Below, piece by piece: positions 53,923-63,788 of a DNA stretch of 64,000 nucleotides (the stretch's first letter is position 1; the number at the start of each line of letters is the position of its first letter). The position numbers and the translations under genes were made by a program. The notes under the pieces are model-generated. The model was given only the letters and a program-made list of their open reading frames with translations. It did no database searches and had not been told where the DNA came from. This DNA comes from Metaphire vulgaris (Eukaryota > Annelida > Clitellata > Crassiclitellata > Megascolecidae), in NCBI GenBank assembly GCA_018105865.1, contig CM030861.1:2069984-2133983 (forward strand), in the 5' to 3' direction.

Positions 53923-53980
53923 GTCTCTGTACTCGCAGGAATAAGAACCGTGGCGGCGGCACAATTTGAGATATCTTGCC

Positions 53981-54172
53981 CAGTGTTTAATCTAGGCCGT
54001 TTCCGGGGGGAATTGCCCTTTCCCCCCGGAAATTTCAAATTCTCCCCCGGAAATTTTGGAATACTACATGGACTAACAGCTGCCCCTAGCAGAATTCCCC
54101 TCCGGCTTTGTCAGTTTTCCTCCCGGCTTATTCAGTTTTCCCCCGGAGTCCATGAGTCTAGATTAAACACTG
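53981..54172. mobile_element. hAT-type MITE, CAGTGTTTAATCTAG family
   Basis: Ends CAGTGTTTAATCTAGGCC and CTAGATTAAACACTG; perfect 8-bp duplication ATCTTGCC. Confidence 0.96.
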
Positions 54173-54218
54173 ATCTTGCCTTGGAGGGGAATGAGACAAA
54201 TCAGGGTTCCGAGTGGTT

Positions 54219-55083
54219 GGGCCGTCCATAAAATACGTCACGTTCAAGGGGAGGGGTCTTAGAATTTAGAAAATGTGACAGTTTGTGACAGAGGGTTGAT
54301 AAGGAACAGCGTGACGTCAAACTTTGAGTATACACTCTAAGATATAGGAGTATACAGAACAATCTCTATGGTCACTGATCTATGCCCACCAGCTAGAAAT
54401 CTGCTTCTGCTATTGGCGTCTATTAATAGACGACAATGGTTTCTATGGTTTCTGCCCACCAGTGGGCGGAGCAACCGGACTTTGTTGGTAAACACTGGAT
54501 ACCCCTATATTGACATTAAGGCATCCACCTACTTACCTGTATGTAGGATATCGACTTACGGGAATTCTATTCCCTTTGGTATCTCTAGTCTCCAACTAGC
54601 ACTAAATTTGCTCTAATATGATTAATGTATTCCTTGTTGCTATGTTAATTTGAAGCAATAGCCTATAGTATAATTAAGGATTTATAAAAATTTCAATTTA
54701 TTTTTTCTACATGATCATTGTGTTTATGATTTATGTTCTATGATGTTTCAGTTGGAAATAAACAGCAAACAGTAAAAAAATTAACAAACTTTTAAATTTA
54801 CCTGATAGGAGGTGTAGTAAAAGACGTTTTTAATTGCTCATTAACACTTTTTGCTCGAGATACATTAAATTTTAGGCCGCAATTATATTCGATATCTTTG
54901 TCGGAAGTTAAATAGCCTATTTGTTTTGCTGCAAAAATTGAACGAGAAACTCGAATATATTGAAAAGAAAACCTGCGTGACCTAATTTATGGTCGATGCT
55001 TTAAATGGGGTTCAAAGATTTGTGACAGGGTTGGGGGTCAAAATGGCCACAAAAAGAGCGTGACGTACTTTATGGACGGTCCC
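54219..55083. mobile_element. PIF/Harbinger-like MITE with internal insertion
   Basis: Ends GGGCCGTCCATAAAATACGT and ACGTACTTTATGGACGGTCCC, as at 50512. About 54330-54700 is foreign and includes a dispersed segment also found reversed at 62942-63092. Confidence 0.75.
54345..54530 (+). repeat. Dispersed repeat (partner 62942-63092, inverted)
   Basis: Shares 'aacaatctctatggt', 'tgcccaccagctagaaatctgcttctg', 'gcgtctattaatagacga' and 'accggactttgttggta'. Contains the palindrome GTCTATTAATAGAC. Class unknown. Confidence 0.85.
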
Positions 55084-55671
55084 TAGGTTAAAGAGCCCAC
55101 AAAGGGGTTTGTGGAAATGTTTTCGAATTTTACCGATTTCACGACTTTTGACACATTGGTAATTAATTATCTGATAGCGATAATCTATACTGCTCTTTCA
55201 CCTTTAACCTGTGCTTATCGATTGTCTCAATGAGGCTTCGTTTTGTTCATTTACTTTATCAATGGAATAAAAATATATTCCCAAGCATTTTGCACTCAGT
55301 ATGAAGTCATGGAGTTCGATAAAGGGTTTCTATAATAACAAAATCATTCCTACTAATAAAGCGACGCTGTCATATTTATAAGCGAATCGCATGGCTTAAT
55401 GCAGGTGTCTGGGGTTCAAACATTTAAAACAAAGAGCAACATATTTTAGTTAGAACCTGTTTTCACTTTTATTCTCTTCGTGTGGTAAAATAATTAATAA
55501 TGTCGCAAAATTAGATCCAGTCGCTATCCTTTGAATTCAATCATAATTTTGTTCTATCACTTATACTAGACTCAAGGGCATAGTTTCCACTGGTTTTCGC
55601 CAGGTGGCTTAATGCATTTGTAAACGTTAATACGTGACAGAAAATCATTAATACCGTTGAACAGTGTTTAT

Positions 55672-56014
55672 TCTAGCCACCTTGACATGGGGTTGAAATG
55701 TTTGGGGGCAAAAGGTTTGTCTCTCCAAAAAACTTGACAAGCAAAAGGGTTTTCCGTTCCCGAATGAGGTGACAAGTAAAAAAAGCTCGTCAACATCCTT
55801 CCCCTTAAATTTCTTATCCTTCTCCAATCCTCTGACATCCAAAAATGGTTGGTCATCCTTATGTTTTCCCCCTCTCCCCAAAAAACCCCTCTCGTCACAC
55901 TTTTTTGGGGGGAATTTCCATCCCCAATGCAACATATAGATTTTTTAAGGTGGGGGGACTTTCAAACTTTGAGGGGGAGTGATCTCCCCCAAACAGGCCT
56001 AGAATAGACACTGT
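55672..56014. mobile_element. hAT-type MITE, CAGTGTTTATTCTAG family
   Basis: Ends CAGTGTTTATTCTAGCC and GGCCTAGAATAGACACTG; duplication CCGTTGAA, with one extra T on the right. Confidence 0.88.
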
Positions 56015-56109
56015 CCGTTGAATGTCATGCTTCCATTAGCGTATGGAAGCATGTATAAAATACACAAAGCGATAAGCACTTAAACAAAAAAGAAAATACT
56101 CGAAACCAG

Positions 56110-56295
56110 TATCTTCAGCAGATTTTCATATGGGTGCGAACCATGGACCATCAAAGACCATGGACCAAAGACTCGGAAAGAAAAATACTTGCCTTCGAAA
56201 GGAAATGTTATACAAAATAAAAAATACTAACAATCGGATGGGTCGAAAAATCACAAATGAAGAACTGTACAAGAGAATTCAGCCAAAATAAACCA
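56110..56295 (+). mobile_element. Non-LTR retrotransposon C-terminal fragment
   Basis: Translation in changing frames gives YGCEPWTIK, RKILAFERKCY and RKITNEELYKRIQP, a LINE region just upstream of the one seen at 40320. Several frameshifts. Confidence 0.75.
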
Positions 56296-56689
56296 TGCTG
56301 CAAAGAGTAAAATATAGGAAACTCCATATTTTTGTGCACGGAGTTTATGCGAAAATATTTAATCAGATTTATAAAAAATATTACAGTGGGCCTATTCCAA
56401 ATAAATCTAGTAAATACCAATTCCTATATTGAAATTTGTTGCTCCTAAGATTTTAGCGATCGCTTTTAAAACACCTTCAGTAAACCTCTTGAAAATACTA
56501 TAAAAGGAGAAAAATCGCTTATTAATCGTCAATCATTATTCGCAACTTTGCACTTTATTGTAATGAGCAAAATGGGTTGGATTATTTTTAAATTAAAAAG
56601 AAAAATAACATTGTAAAAGAAGTTTGACAAGGTCGAACACATCTTGTTTATAGATATTTCAATGGGAATGTAAATGACTGCGTACAAAA

Positions 56690-56835
56690 CCGTGGCCGGA
56701 CAAAATGCCTGCGAACAAAATGTCACGTACAAAATGTCACGGTTTAGGGTTAGAGTTGGGGTTGTATCTTGTCCGTAATATTTTGTCCTCTGACATTTTA
56801 TCCCCATGACATTTTTTGTGACATTCGGCCCCCGG
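56690..56835. repeat. GACAAAATG / GACATTTT inverted-repeat element
   Basis: Repeated ACAAAATGTCACG units on the left and TTTGTCCTCTGACATTTTATCC on the right, with GGTTTAGGGTTAGAG between. Similar in style to 3165-4025. Confidence 0.5.
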
Positions 56836-57094
56836 GGGCAAGGTTTGAAAATTGCGCCCCTAAACTCGGGTGACGACCTTTTTGTATGTTGTTTTTGCTT
56901 ATCCGGCCGGAGTTTACCTAGAACTTTTTTGCCCCTAACAATCTAAATTCGGGTGATGACCTTTCATCTCTTGCTTATGTGGAACTGTTGGCACACCGTG
57001 TCTGTGGAAACGCTTATTTAAAAGTTCATTGCAGAAATTTTAGAACTCCAATTTGGTGCCCTGTCGCCCTGGGGACAATGCCTCCTGCCAGGCT

Positions 57095-57256
57095 GTCCCC
57101 CTAGCCTCACTGCCCTTCGGGTGTTGACTATTGCCTGACTGATCATATATCTTTTCCATAGTTATTTTAAGAAAGACTGAGCGCCTAAGAATAAGCAGCT
57201 ACTGCTGTGCTGCTCTCCAAGGCGCTATAGAATCCACGAGATTTTACTTACTTACT
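57095..57256 (+). mobile_element. CR1/L2-like LINE 3' end
   Basis: Ends 'ggcgctatagaatccacgag' plus a TTTACTTACTTAC tail, the same 3' end as the LINE at 35539; related sequence also at 60355-60480. Confidence 0.75.
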
Positions 57257-57391
57257 CGCTGCGCCTCTTGTGCAGTGAAACCGTTATTGAACTCGCAAAA
57301 GTCGAAACAAAATGCTGTCGTCATGGTAACTTAATACGAATGCATTTAACAGAATAGAAAAACGTACGTCTCTACGGCGCATTCCATCAAA

Positions 57392-57468
57392 ATGATCCTG
57401 AGTGTTGGCGCCACAATTGTTATAACAATAACAGTAACGGTCGCGGCGTTCTTGGCATCTCGGCTGCC
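57392..57468 (+). CDS. Candidate first coding exon of carbonic anhydrase gene (signal peptide)
   Basis: ATG followed by a hydrophobic stretch, ILSVGATIVITITVTVAAFL then ASR, typical of a signal peptide with a small-residue cleavage region. Donor CC|GTAGGA leaves two bases, which join the next exon's first T to give Pro and keep its frame. The model rests on phase and context only. Confidence 0.42.
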
Positions 57469-57885
57469 GTAGGATTTTTTATGTGCAAATCTCCTCTTTA
57501 ACTTTCGCCGTTATTTTGTAGACGGGATGGCTGTGGTTGGTTATAGCGGAGTTACCGCGATCCTTATCTGCTCAAATTTGGCTGTCCGGATTTGCTTGAA
57601 TTCGATCAGCGATTGGCATCGTTAGTTTCGCTGTAAAGAGCTACTCACGGAATAGGCAACCAGGACGCAGATGCCATCTTCCCCCAATTGCTCAATATGA
57701 CGGATTTATTTCACAAGTAATCGATTTGATGGCGATATTATTCTAGCTAATGGTCCGCGATGGAACCTTAGTGAATGAGCAATTCCCATGGAAGTGATTA
57801 ACTTTATTTCATGCACTGTTTAACTTAAATATATTATATATACATGGTTGTCTCGCTTCTAAAATTCTGGCAATTTTGGTCTTAG

Positions 57886-57965
57886 TGAAGCCTTACCACC
57901 CAAAACAGAACCAACGGAGGAAAATGGTCACCCAAAAACCGAACCAACGGAGGAATATGGTCACC
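57886..57965 (+). CDS. Candidate linker exon with two 11-residue repeats
   Basis: Acceptor GGTCTTAG, donor ACC|GTAAGTAAA (strong). In the frame kept by the previous exon it reads EALP, then PKTEPTEENGH and PKTEPTEEYGH, a perfect-period 33-bp coding duplication. It ends in phase 1, matching both the carbonic anhydrase exon at 63789 and the two hydrophobic segments at 59481 and 61241. Joined to 63789 the sequence reads EEYGHHSGPASW, like the Y-G-x-H-x-G-P-x-x-W start of alpha-carbonic anhydrases. Confidence 0.55.
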
Positions 57966-58122
57966 GTAAGTAAATACCTACTATTCGTTAGCTTTGCGTT
58001 TAGACTGATCTGTTTTTTCATACTTTAAGGCAAGGGAAATGCGTGACTAAACGCCCTTTACCTGATCGGCAGGACCTTGTTATCATGCCCCGCCTTAAGG
58101 ACAAGAGAAAGAAAGTAAAGGG

Positions 58123-58144
<22 letters not shown>

Positions 58145-58154
<10 letters not shown>

Positions 58155-59132
58155 ACCCGCTGGGAGAAAAGGTACCATATGTGGGGTTCTTGAGTTACAT
58201 ATGCTGCATAACATATCGGGGTTATATTAGCTCAGTCACAGCAAAGTTTTAGAGAAATATACCGTGTCATTTCAGAGATACCAGCATCCAAACATCATGC
58301 CTATCAAATTCAAAATTCTGAGACACTGAGCATTTATTATTGATGAAATTAAATCGTTCAAAATTTTAAAACTATACAAGAGTTACGGATGAAATTTTAT
58401 CTCTGTATTAATTGTCCTATATGCAAACTATCTCTAAAGTTTCATCCGTAACTATTCATAATTTATCAGTAGAAAATTTAAATAAATATAATTACTAATA
58501 CTAGAACACAGTAATTGAAAAGGTACCATAAGTGGGATAGATCAGGGCAAGACATAATAATAGAGTTGTAATGTACAATCTAAGCAAGATATACGAACAA
58601 ACTGTAATAGAACACAATAAAACTTATAAGATAATATTAATCAAGGTGATTTTAAATGTAACATATGTAACGGAATGATGAAAAACAAAGAACGAGAAAC
58701 TAGTGTTGTAATTCATAAATAACAGCACAAAATATGATTAAACTTCACTTTTATTAAACTTCACTTTTAAAGTTTTAAGCAAAGAAAGAAACAAAAATCG
58801 CCCGATATTGCAGGTTTGTCAGCTGATTCTAAGCTCGCACGTATAAAATTGTGTAAAAATTAGCAAGTACTGTAAGCTTAAACAGAGCGTCAAAGCAGAA
58901 GTCCACTTATGGTACCTTTTACCTAACTCAGTGTTGTAAAACAAATTCTCTACTAAATCATAAATGATGCAGATTTGACTAAAAAGACATGATCATTTAA
59001 TTGTCTACACATCGTATAGGCCTACTGTCTAAAATACCAAAAATTGAAAAATTCAAGTTTTTCAAGATAAAAATGCAATTTCCCGCTAATCTGTGATCCC
59101 ACTTATGGTACCTTTTATCCTAGCGGGTCACA
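58145..59132. mobile_element. ~1 kb inverted-repeat element with four GGTACCAT motifs
   Basis: Left GTGACCCGCTGGGAG and right TCCTAGCGGGTCAC ends are inverted, and the GT run at 58125-58153 faces CA-rich sequence at 59130-59160. AAAAGGTACCATA(A/T)GTGG occurs directly at 58167 and 58518 and inverted at 58903 and 59098. The AT-rich interior has no gene. Confidence 0.75.
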
Positions 59133-59480
59133 CACAATCACACACATGTACACACACACATATATATATATCATTTTTCTATCCATCGTCCCTTCCTGGG
59201 ACCTTCAAAAAATGTCGTTGCGATCGGGCGTCCCCTTTTATAGAATATTTAGGGTGACCTCACTTTAGCTATCCTTATTCTTGAGATGGAAGCTGAAATC
59301 AAGTTTGCTTGCTGACTTTGGAGCCTCGCATTTATCTTACTTTCTCTCGAAAGCAGAAACAATTATCACATTAAATTTTGAAATATTATTACCTGTTAAA
59401 CGTTAAGTACAATTCTTAAAATGAATCAGTTCATCAGATCAAACTTGAATTCTCGTTAATAGTTACTTTTTTGCTTTCAG

Positions 59481-59659
59481 TGATTTCGTACTTACTCCTA
59501 CTGATGTTCCTGGGATTCGCGTTCATCAACATGATACTGCATTTCGTCTGTACGTTTCGAAACATTTATTCTAATGACAGCAGGGCTTTTTTGGACCGGG
59601 ACGAGGCGGAACGGCGTTCCGGAAAATCCGGACACTTTTTTGCAAAATTAAATTATTAA
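59481..59659 (+). CDS. Candidate alternative exon encoding a membrane helix (copy 1)
   Basis: After acceptor TTTTTTGCTTTCAG the frame reads ISYLLLLMFLGFAFINMIL then HFVCTFRNIYSND, about 20 hydrophobic residues followed by a basic turn. Phase 1, so the linker exon at 57886 could splice into it. A MITE at 59581 then adds about 25 residues and a stop. Ignoring the MITE, the host frame would continue RLTIREKFRVPGQNS to another stop. Whether this is expressed is unknown. Confidence 0.4.
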
Positions 59660-59813
59660 ATAGAAAATTCAGAACTATATCTATTGTCCGTATCATTTTT
59701 CAAATTTCTGATTACAAATGTGGCATGACTGATGATTTTTTTAGGGTTAGGGTTAGGGTTAACCCTAACCCGACTGTTGCGTTCCGGAAAATATTTTTTA
59801 ACAAAAAGCCCTG
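59581..59813. mobile_element. hAT-type MITE, CAGGGCTTTT family, with TTAGGG core
   Basis: Ends CAGGGCTTTTTTGG and AAAAAGCCCTG; perfect 8-bp duplication AATGACAG. Contains the palindromic telomere-like GGGTTAGGGTTAACCCTAAC at 59750-59769. Confidence 0.92.
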
Positions 59814-60268
59814 AATGACAGACTAACTATTCGAGAGAAATTCCGGGTCCCTGGGCAGAACAGTAAAGGGGCCTTAAACAGTTTGAAAGTTTATATTTTA
59901 TAAAGCTTGTCCTCGGAAAGTTTCGAAGGTTTTCGCAAAATAAACAGATCAAGTCTGAAAAAGTTGTGATGGCTTTTTTGCTTGCCAGACTTTTCAGGGC
60001 GTCAAATAACAAGCATCGCCTTCAACGGGTATCACCCCGACCGCCACTTCAAAGTTGTAATAATACTTAATAACCCCTGCACTGGCGATTTACGTTTTAC
60101 TTAATAGAAGTAGTTTTCATGAGTAGTTTTTTTCTAGCCAATATATATATATATATATCGCATATTGCGATCAAAGTTTTAGTCCTTTATTGACCAAAAT
60201 TTCTCAGTAATTGACGCAGACTGCATAAGTTTTCTGCGTAGACTGTTTAATTATAGGCATGGCGCTTC

Positions 60269-60269
<1 letters not shown>

Positions 60270-60306
<37 letters not shown>
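60270..60306 (+). repeat. (AAT)n microsatellite
   Basis: About twelve AAT units. Confidence 0.95.
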
Positions 60307-60307
<1 letters not shown>

Positions 60308-60354
60308 GTTAGATAATCTAACATAAGCCATTTTAATAGCCCCAACTTAGTAAG

Positions 60355-60900
60355 TACGTAAAATCTCGTGGATTTCTATAGCGCTTTCGTAAGCAGATGC
60401 TGTAGAGTGTGCTTAATCCTAGGCGCTTAATATACCGTTGAAAGAGCTATAGCCGAAGTTTAGTGGACAGGCGGGCAAGATCAATTCCAGAGATCAGTCG
60501 GAGTAGGAGTGATGAGGCAACAGGATACATTTAAAAAAATAAGCATCAGACGTGATTTAACTCTAAATGACAGCATTAAGGATTTTATTACTGGACAAAA
60601 ATTGTCTTAATTTCAGAGTGAATGTCCTATCCAAAATGTAGCAGGCCATTACAATTGAAAAGATTTAGAGACTAAAGAAAGTCCAGTTGTACTTCGACTC
60701 GTGCAGCAACTCACGAGCTCAGAATTAGACGAAGAGTGCCAGCCGCTGTTAGTGTGGAACTAATTATTTAGCCTAGAAAGAGCAACGACCTGCAGTGAGT
60801 ATTAAATTAGTTTGAAACTATACTGGAGCGAGAGATAGCAGATTGCATTTCAGTGATAACCGAATAAATTATAAAATTAAATTTTAAACTCAAAAATAAA
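60355..60900 (-). mobile_element. LINE-derived 3' fragment (first part) in otherwise unassigned sequence
   Basis: 'gtaaaatctcgtggatttctatagcgc' at 60357 repeats the reversed LINE 3' end of 35539-37406; homology fades after about 60500. No gene is seen to 61100. Confidence 0.55.
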
Positions 60901-61240
60901 ATTCATCGAAATGGGAGCACGCCGATATAATCCAGAATATATAATAAAGTCGATATTAGCGATTAAGATACACATTTCTCTAGCAGAGTAGTGAACATTC
61001 AAAATTAAAAGTGAAAATCAACGATTCAAAATTTGAATGCTTCTAGTCTACGTCACTGCTTCCTCAAGGATCCTGAACAGTGTTCCCTCTAGCGACTTTA
61101 TTTTCCGAAAACAATTATCAATTTATCACATTAAATTTTGAAATATTATTACCTGTTAAACGTTAAGTACAATTCTTAAAATGAATCAGTTCATCAGAAC
61201 AAAATTGAATTCTCGTTAATAGTTACTTTTTTTGCTTTCA

Positions 61241-61402
61241 GTGATTTGGTACTTACTGATGTGCATGGGATTCGCGTTCCTCAACATGATAATGCATTTC
61301 GTCTGTACGTTTCGAAACATTTATTCTAATGACAGCAGGGCTTTTTATATTTTAATACAGGCCCGCCGGAACGAATTTTCATCAGGGGGTGCAGATTTTT
61401 TC
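61241..61402 (+). CDS. Candidate alternative exon encoding a membrane helix (copy 2)
   Basis: Same acceptor and phase as copy 1. Reads IWYLLMCMGFAFLNMIMHF then VCTFRNIYSND, with several substitutions but no stop. Enters the MITE at 61336; where it would end is unclear, so the coordinate is nominal. Confidence 0.3.
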
Positions 61403-61805
61403 CAGATAAAAGCAGTAGCATCATTTCACACTTTTCTTTGGGGCAAGATAATTGTTTGCAAATTTTGGCAAATTTTGGCAATTTTATGACCAATTTTAGC
61501 AATTTTTGGCTAATTTTAGCAAATTTTTGCGGATTTTTTGCACATTTTTTGCAAATGTTGACAATTTTGGACCGATTTTAGCAAATTTTGGCAATTTTTG
61601 GGCCAGTTTTAGCAAATTTTGGCAATTTTTTGACGAATTTTAGCTGAAAGGGGGTGCAGAGGGGTGCAGCCCATCTTCTTTCCAGGGGGTGCACTGCACC
61701 CCCTACATTTTTTCAGGGGGGTGTAGCTGCACCCCCTGCACCCCTACTTGCGGCGGGCCTGATTTTAATATATAAATATATAATATATTTTTACTAAAAG
61801 GCCTG
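61336..61805. mobile_element. hAT-type MITE, CAGGGCTTTT family, hosting a nested MITE
   Basis: Ends CAGGGCTTTTTATA and TAAAAGGCCTG; perfect 8-bp duplication AATGACAG, identical to that in copy 1. Apart from the nested element only about 66 bp of AT-rich sequence remains. Confidence 0.9.
61358..61761. mobile_element. Nested MITE, CAGGCCCGCCG ends
   Basis: Ends CAGGCCCGCCG and CGGCGGGCCTG; ATTTTAATA on both sides (8 or 9 bp). The interior has TTTTGGCAA repeats and GGGGTGCA runs. Confidence 0.92.
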
Positions 61806-62060
61806 AATGACAGACTAACTATTCGAGAGAAATTCCGGGCCTTTGGGCAGAACAGTAAATGGGCCGTAAACAGTTTGAAAGTTTATATTTTTAAAGCTTG
61901 TCCTCGGAAAGTTTCGAAGGTTTCCGCAAAATAAACAGATCAAGTCTGAAAAAGTTGTGATGGCTTTTTTGCTTGTCAGACTTTTCAGGGCGTTAAATAA
62001 CAAGCATCGCCTTCAACGGGCATCACCCCGACCGCCACTTCAAAGTTGTAATAATACTTA

Positions 62061-62940
62061 GTATCAGGGCCTGTTTTAACGTGCAGTGATACACAAAATG
62101 TGCAGTGATAAAATGAAAATTTGCAGTGGTCAAATGCAATTTTCCGTGCTTTGTGCAGTGATAAATTTTCCGGACGACCTTTTTCGCTTGCTTTTTTACG
62201 ACGATGTCCACAAATTTTCTGAGTTTAGTGCAGTGATAATTTTTTCTTAAAACAGTCCCTGCTTAGTATTGTGTTCGATTACATTATGCCGGGCCGTCCG
62301 CCGTGTCCCGGTGTAGGCTAATTGCCGCGTAATTGCCTTTTTAGGCCTATATGAGAATTGCAACCGGGGGCGTGGCTTACGCAGAATGTTTTCTGATTGG
62401 CTGCTTCATAGACTACTGCATATTCATAATTTTATAGACAAGTAAGCAAGTAACGCACTTAGCCTGCTTGCAGTTTCGCTAATTTCGAACTAAAATGAAT
62501 CATATATTAGGCAAAAAGAACGCGTTGCAGAGCCGTTACTAGGGTGTTCGGCTTCCGGGACAAGATTTCAAATTTTTCGCCCCTAAATTTCGGTGATGAC
62601 CTTTTTTTACTCACACAAGTTTTCACTTATCTCTCTAAAAGTTTAAATTTCGGCTTTTTGCTTATCTGAGTTTTTCCTCAAGAGAAACAGAGAAACATGA
62701 AACATGTTGTCATGTTGTGGTAACGAGACAAAAATTTGGAATTAGCATAAAATTGCGCCCCCCGGGCGCATTTTTTATGCTAATTCCAAATTTTTGTATC
62801 GTTTTGTCCCGGCTTGCCCTCTGCCTCTAGTTACGGCGTTGACGCGTTGATTGTAATCACGATGATTGTAGACTAATGTAGTAGTCGAGTCCGAACGTTG
62901 GGCAGTGGCATAGTCAGCTTATGCAAAATTGTTTACCAAC
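62061..62940. other. No gene recognised
   Basis: 62066-62260 has three 'gtgcagtgata(a)' repeats in an inverted arrangement. 62530-62840 resembles the 'cccctaa...ggtgatgacctttttt' segment at 56820-56970, and a palindromic AATTAGCATAAAATTGCGCC / GGCGCATTTTTTATGCTAATT lies at 62740-62785. Probably a decayed DNA transposon. Confidence 0.5.
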
Positions 62941-62941
62941 A

Positions 62942-63092
62942 AAGTCCGGTTGCTCCGCCAACTGGTGGGCAGAAACCATAGAAACCATTGTCGTCTATTA
63001 ATAGACGCCAATGGCAGAAGCAGATTTCTAGCTGGTGGGCATAGATCAGTAACCATAGAGATTGTTCTGGATACTCCTATATTGGTCTAATG
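62942..63092 (-). repeat. Dispersed repeat (partner 54345-54530, inverted)
   Basis: Reverse-complement match to 54345-54530 with the GTCTATTAATAGAC palindrome. Confidence 0.85.
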
Positions 63093-63238
63093 TACTAAAT
63101 ACTGCAAAAAACCGCTAAGGCCGTAAAGGTTTCCTTACCACTGTATCATATTGCACTAGCGACCGAGAATGAATCACTAATGACGTAATGAGGGTAGGTG
63201 GCTGACATTCTGAAACTGGTAGCTGCAGCTACTGTAAG

Positions 63239-63424
63239 CATTAGCGTCGCCACGGGGGGGGCAAATGGGGGCAACTGCCCCCCCAACCTGCCCCAGACCA
63301 CCTACCAGATTCGCGCAAATCCGGTGAGAAATTTTTTTGTGGAGGGGGTAGGGGTGGGTAAGGAATCTGACACGCCAGACCCCTTTTGCCCCCCCCCAAC
63401 CAAAAATTCCTGGCGACGCCACTG
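63239..63424. mobile_element. hAT-type MITE, GGCGACGCCACTG family
   Basis: Ends CATTAGCGTCGCC and GGCGACGCCACTG; perfect 8-bp duplication ACTGTAAG. Confidence 0.93.
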
Positions 63425-63788
63425 ACTGTAAGAGGGATCATTGGGACCATCCTGGCAACCCCCTATTATAAACTATTGTCAATATATAATTTACTTATAA
63501 TTTTAATTTAAATATAATTTAAATATAAATATTGTCAATTATAATATATTGTCAATAATTATAAAATTATCTGTTAATCTCCGCTGTGTCCCAAAGGCAG
63601 TAAATCGTCATAGGCCAAGTCAGTGCTTAGCTGGCCATTATTCAATAATATTTATGACTGTAAAAGTGGTATTAATAGATGGTTTTGTCAAAGTAGAAAA
63701 GTCATCCTTTTATCTAGACTAAAAACACATCCCTTTCAGCCGATTTTTAGCGGCCTTGTCTGTCTTGCTGTTTCCATTTTAATTCTAG

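Larger units (their letters stand above)
59340..60072 (+). repeat. Tandem duplication, copy 1
   Basis: Matches 61110-62060 in two blocks (59340-59580 with 61110-61335, and 59814-60072 with 61806-62060), divided in each copy by a MITE. The block includes a splice acceptor and a hydrophobic open frame. Confidence 0.92.
61110..62060 (+). repeat. Tandem duplication, copy 2
   Basis: Second copy of 59340-60072. Host sequence is highly similar; the central MITE differs in content. Confidence 0.92.

Noticed and set aside
53281..54038. Three overlapping 210-229 residue minus-strand open frames
   Set aside because: They are translations of a TGTATGTAT/TGTATGATTG minisatellite; composition alone keeps all frames open.
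57524..57630. Short frame MAVVGYSGVTAILICSN after a TTTTGTAG acceptor-like site
   Set aside because: Stops quickly, has no donor, and does not fit the phase of the linker exon.
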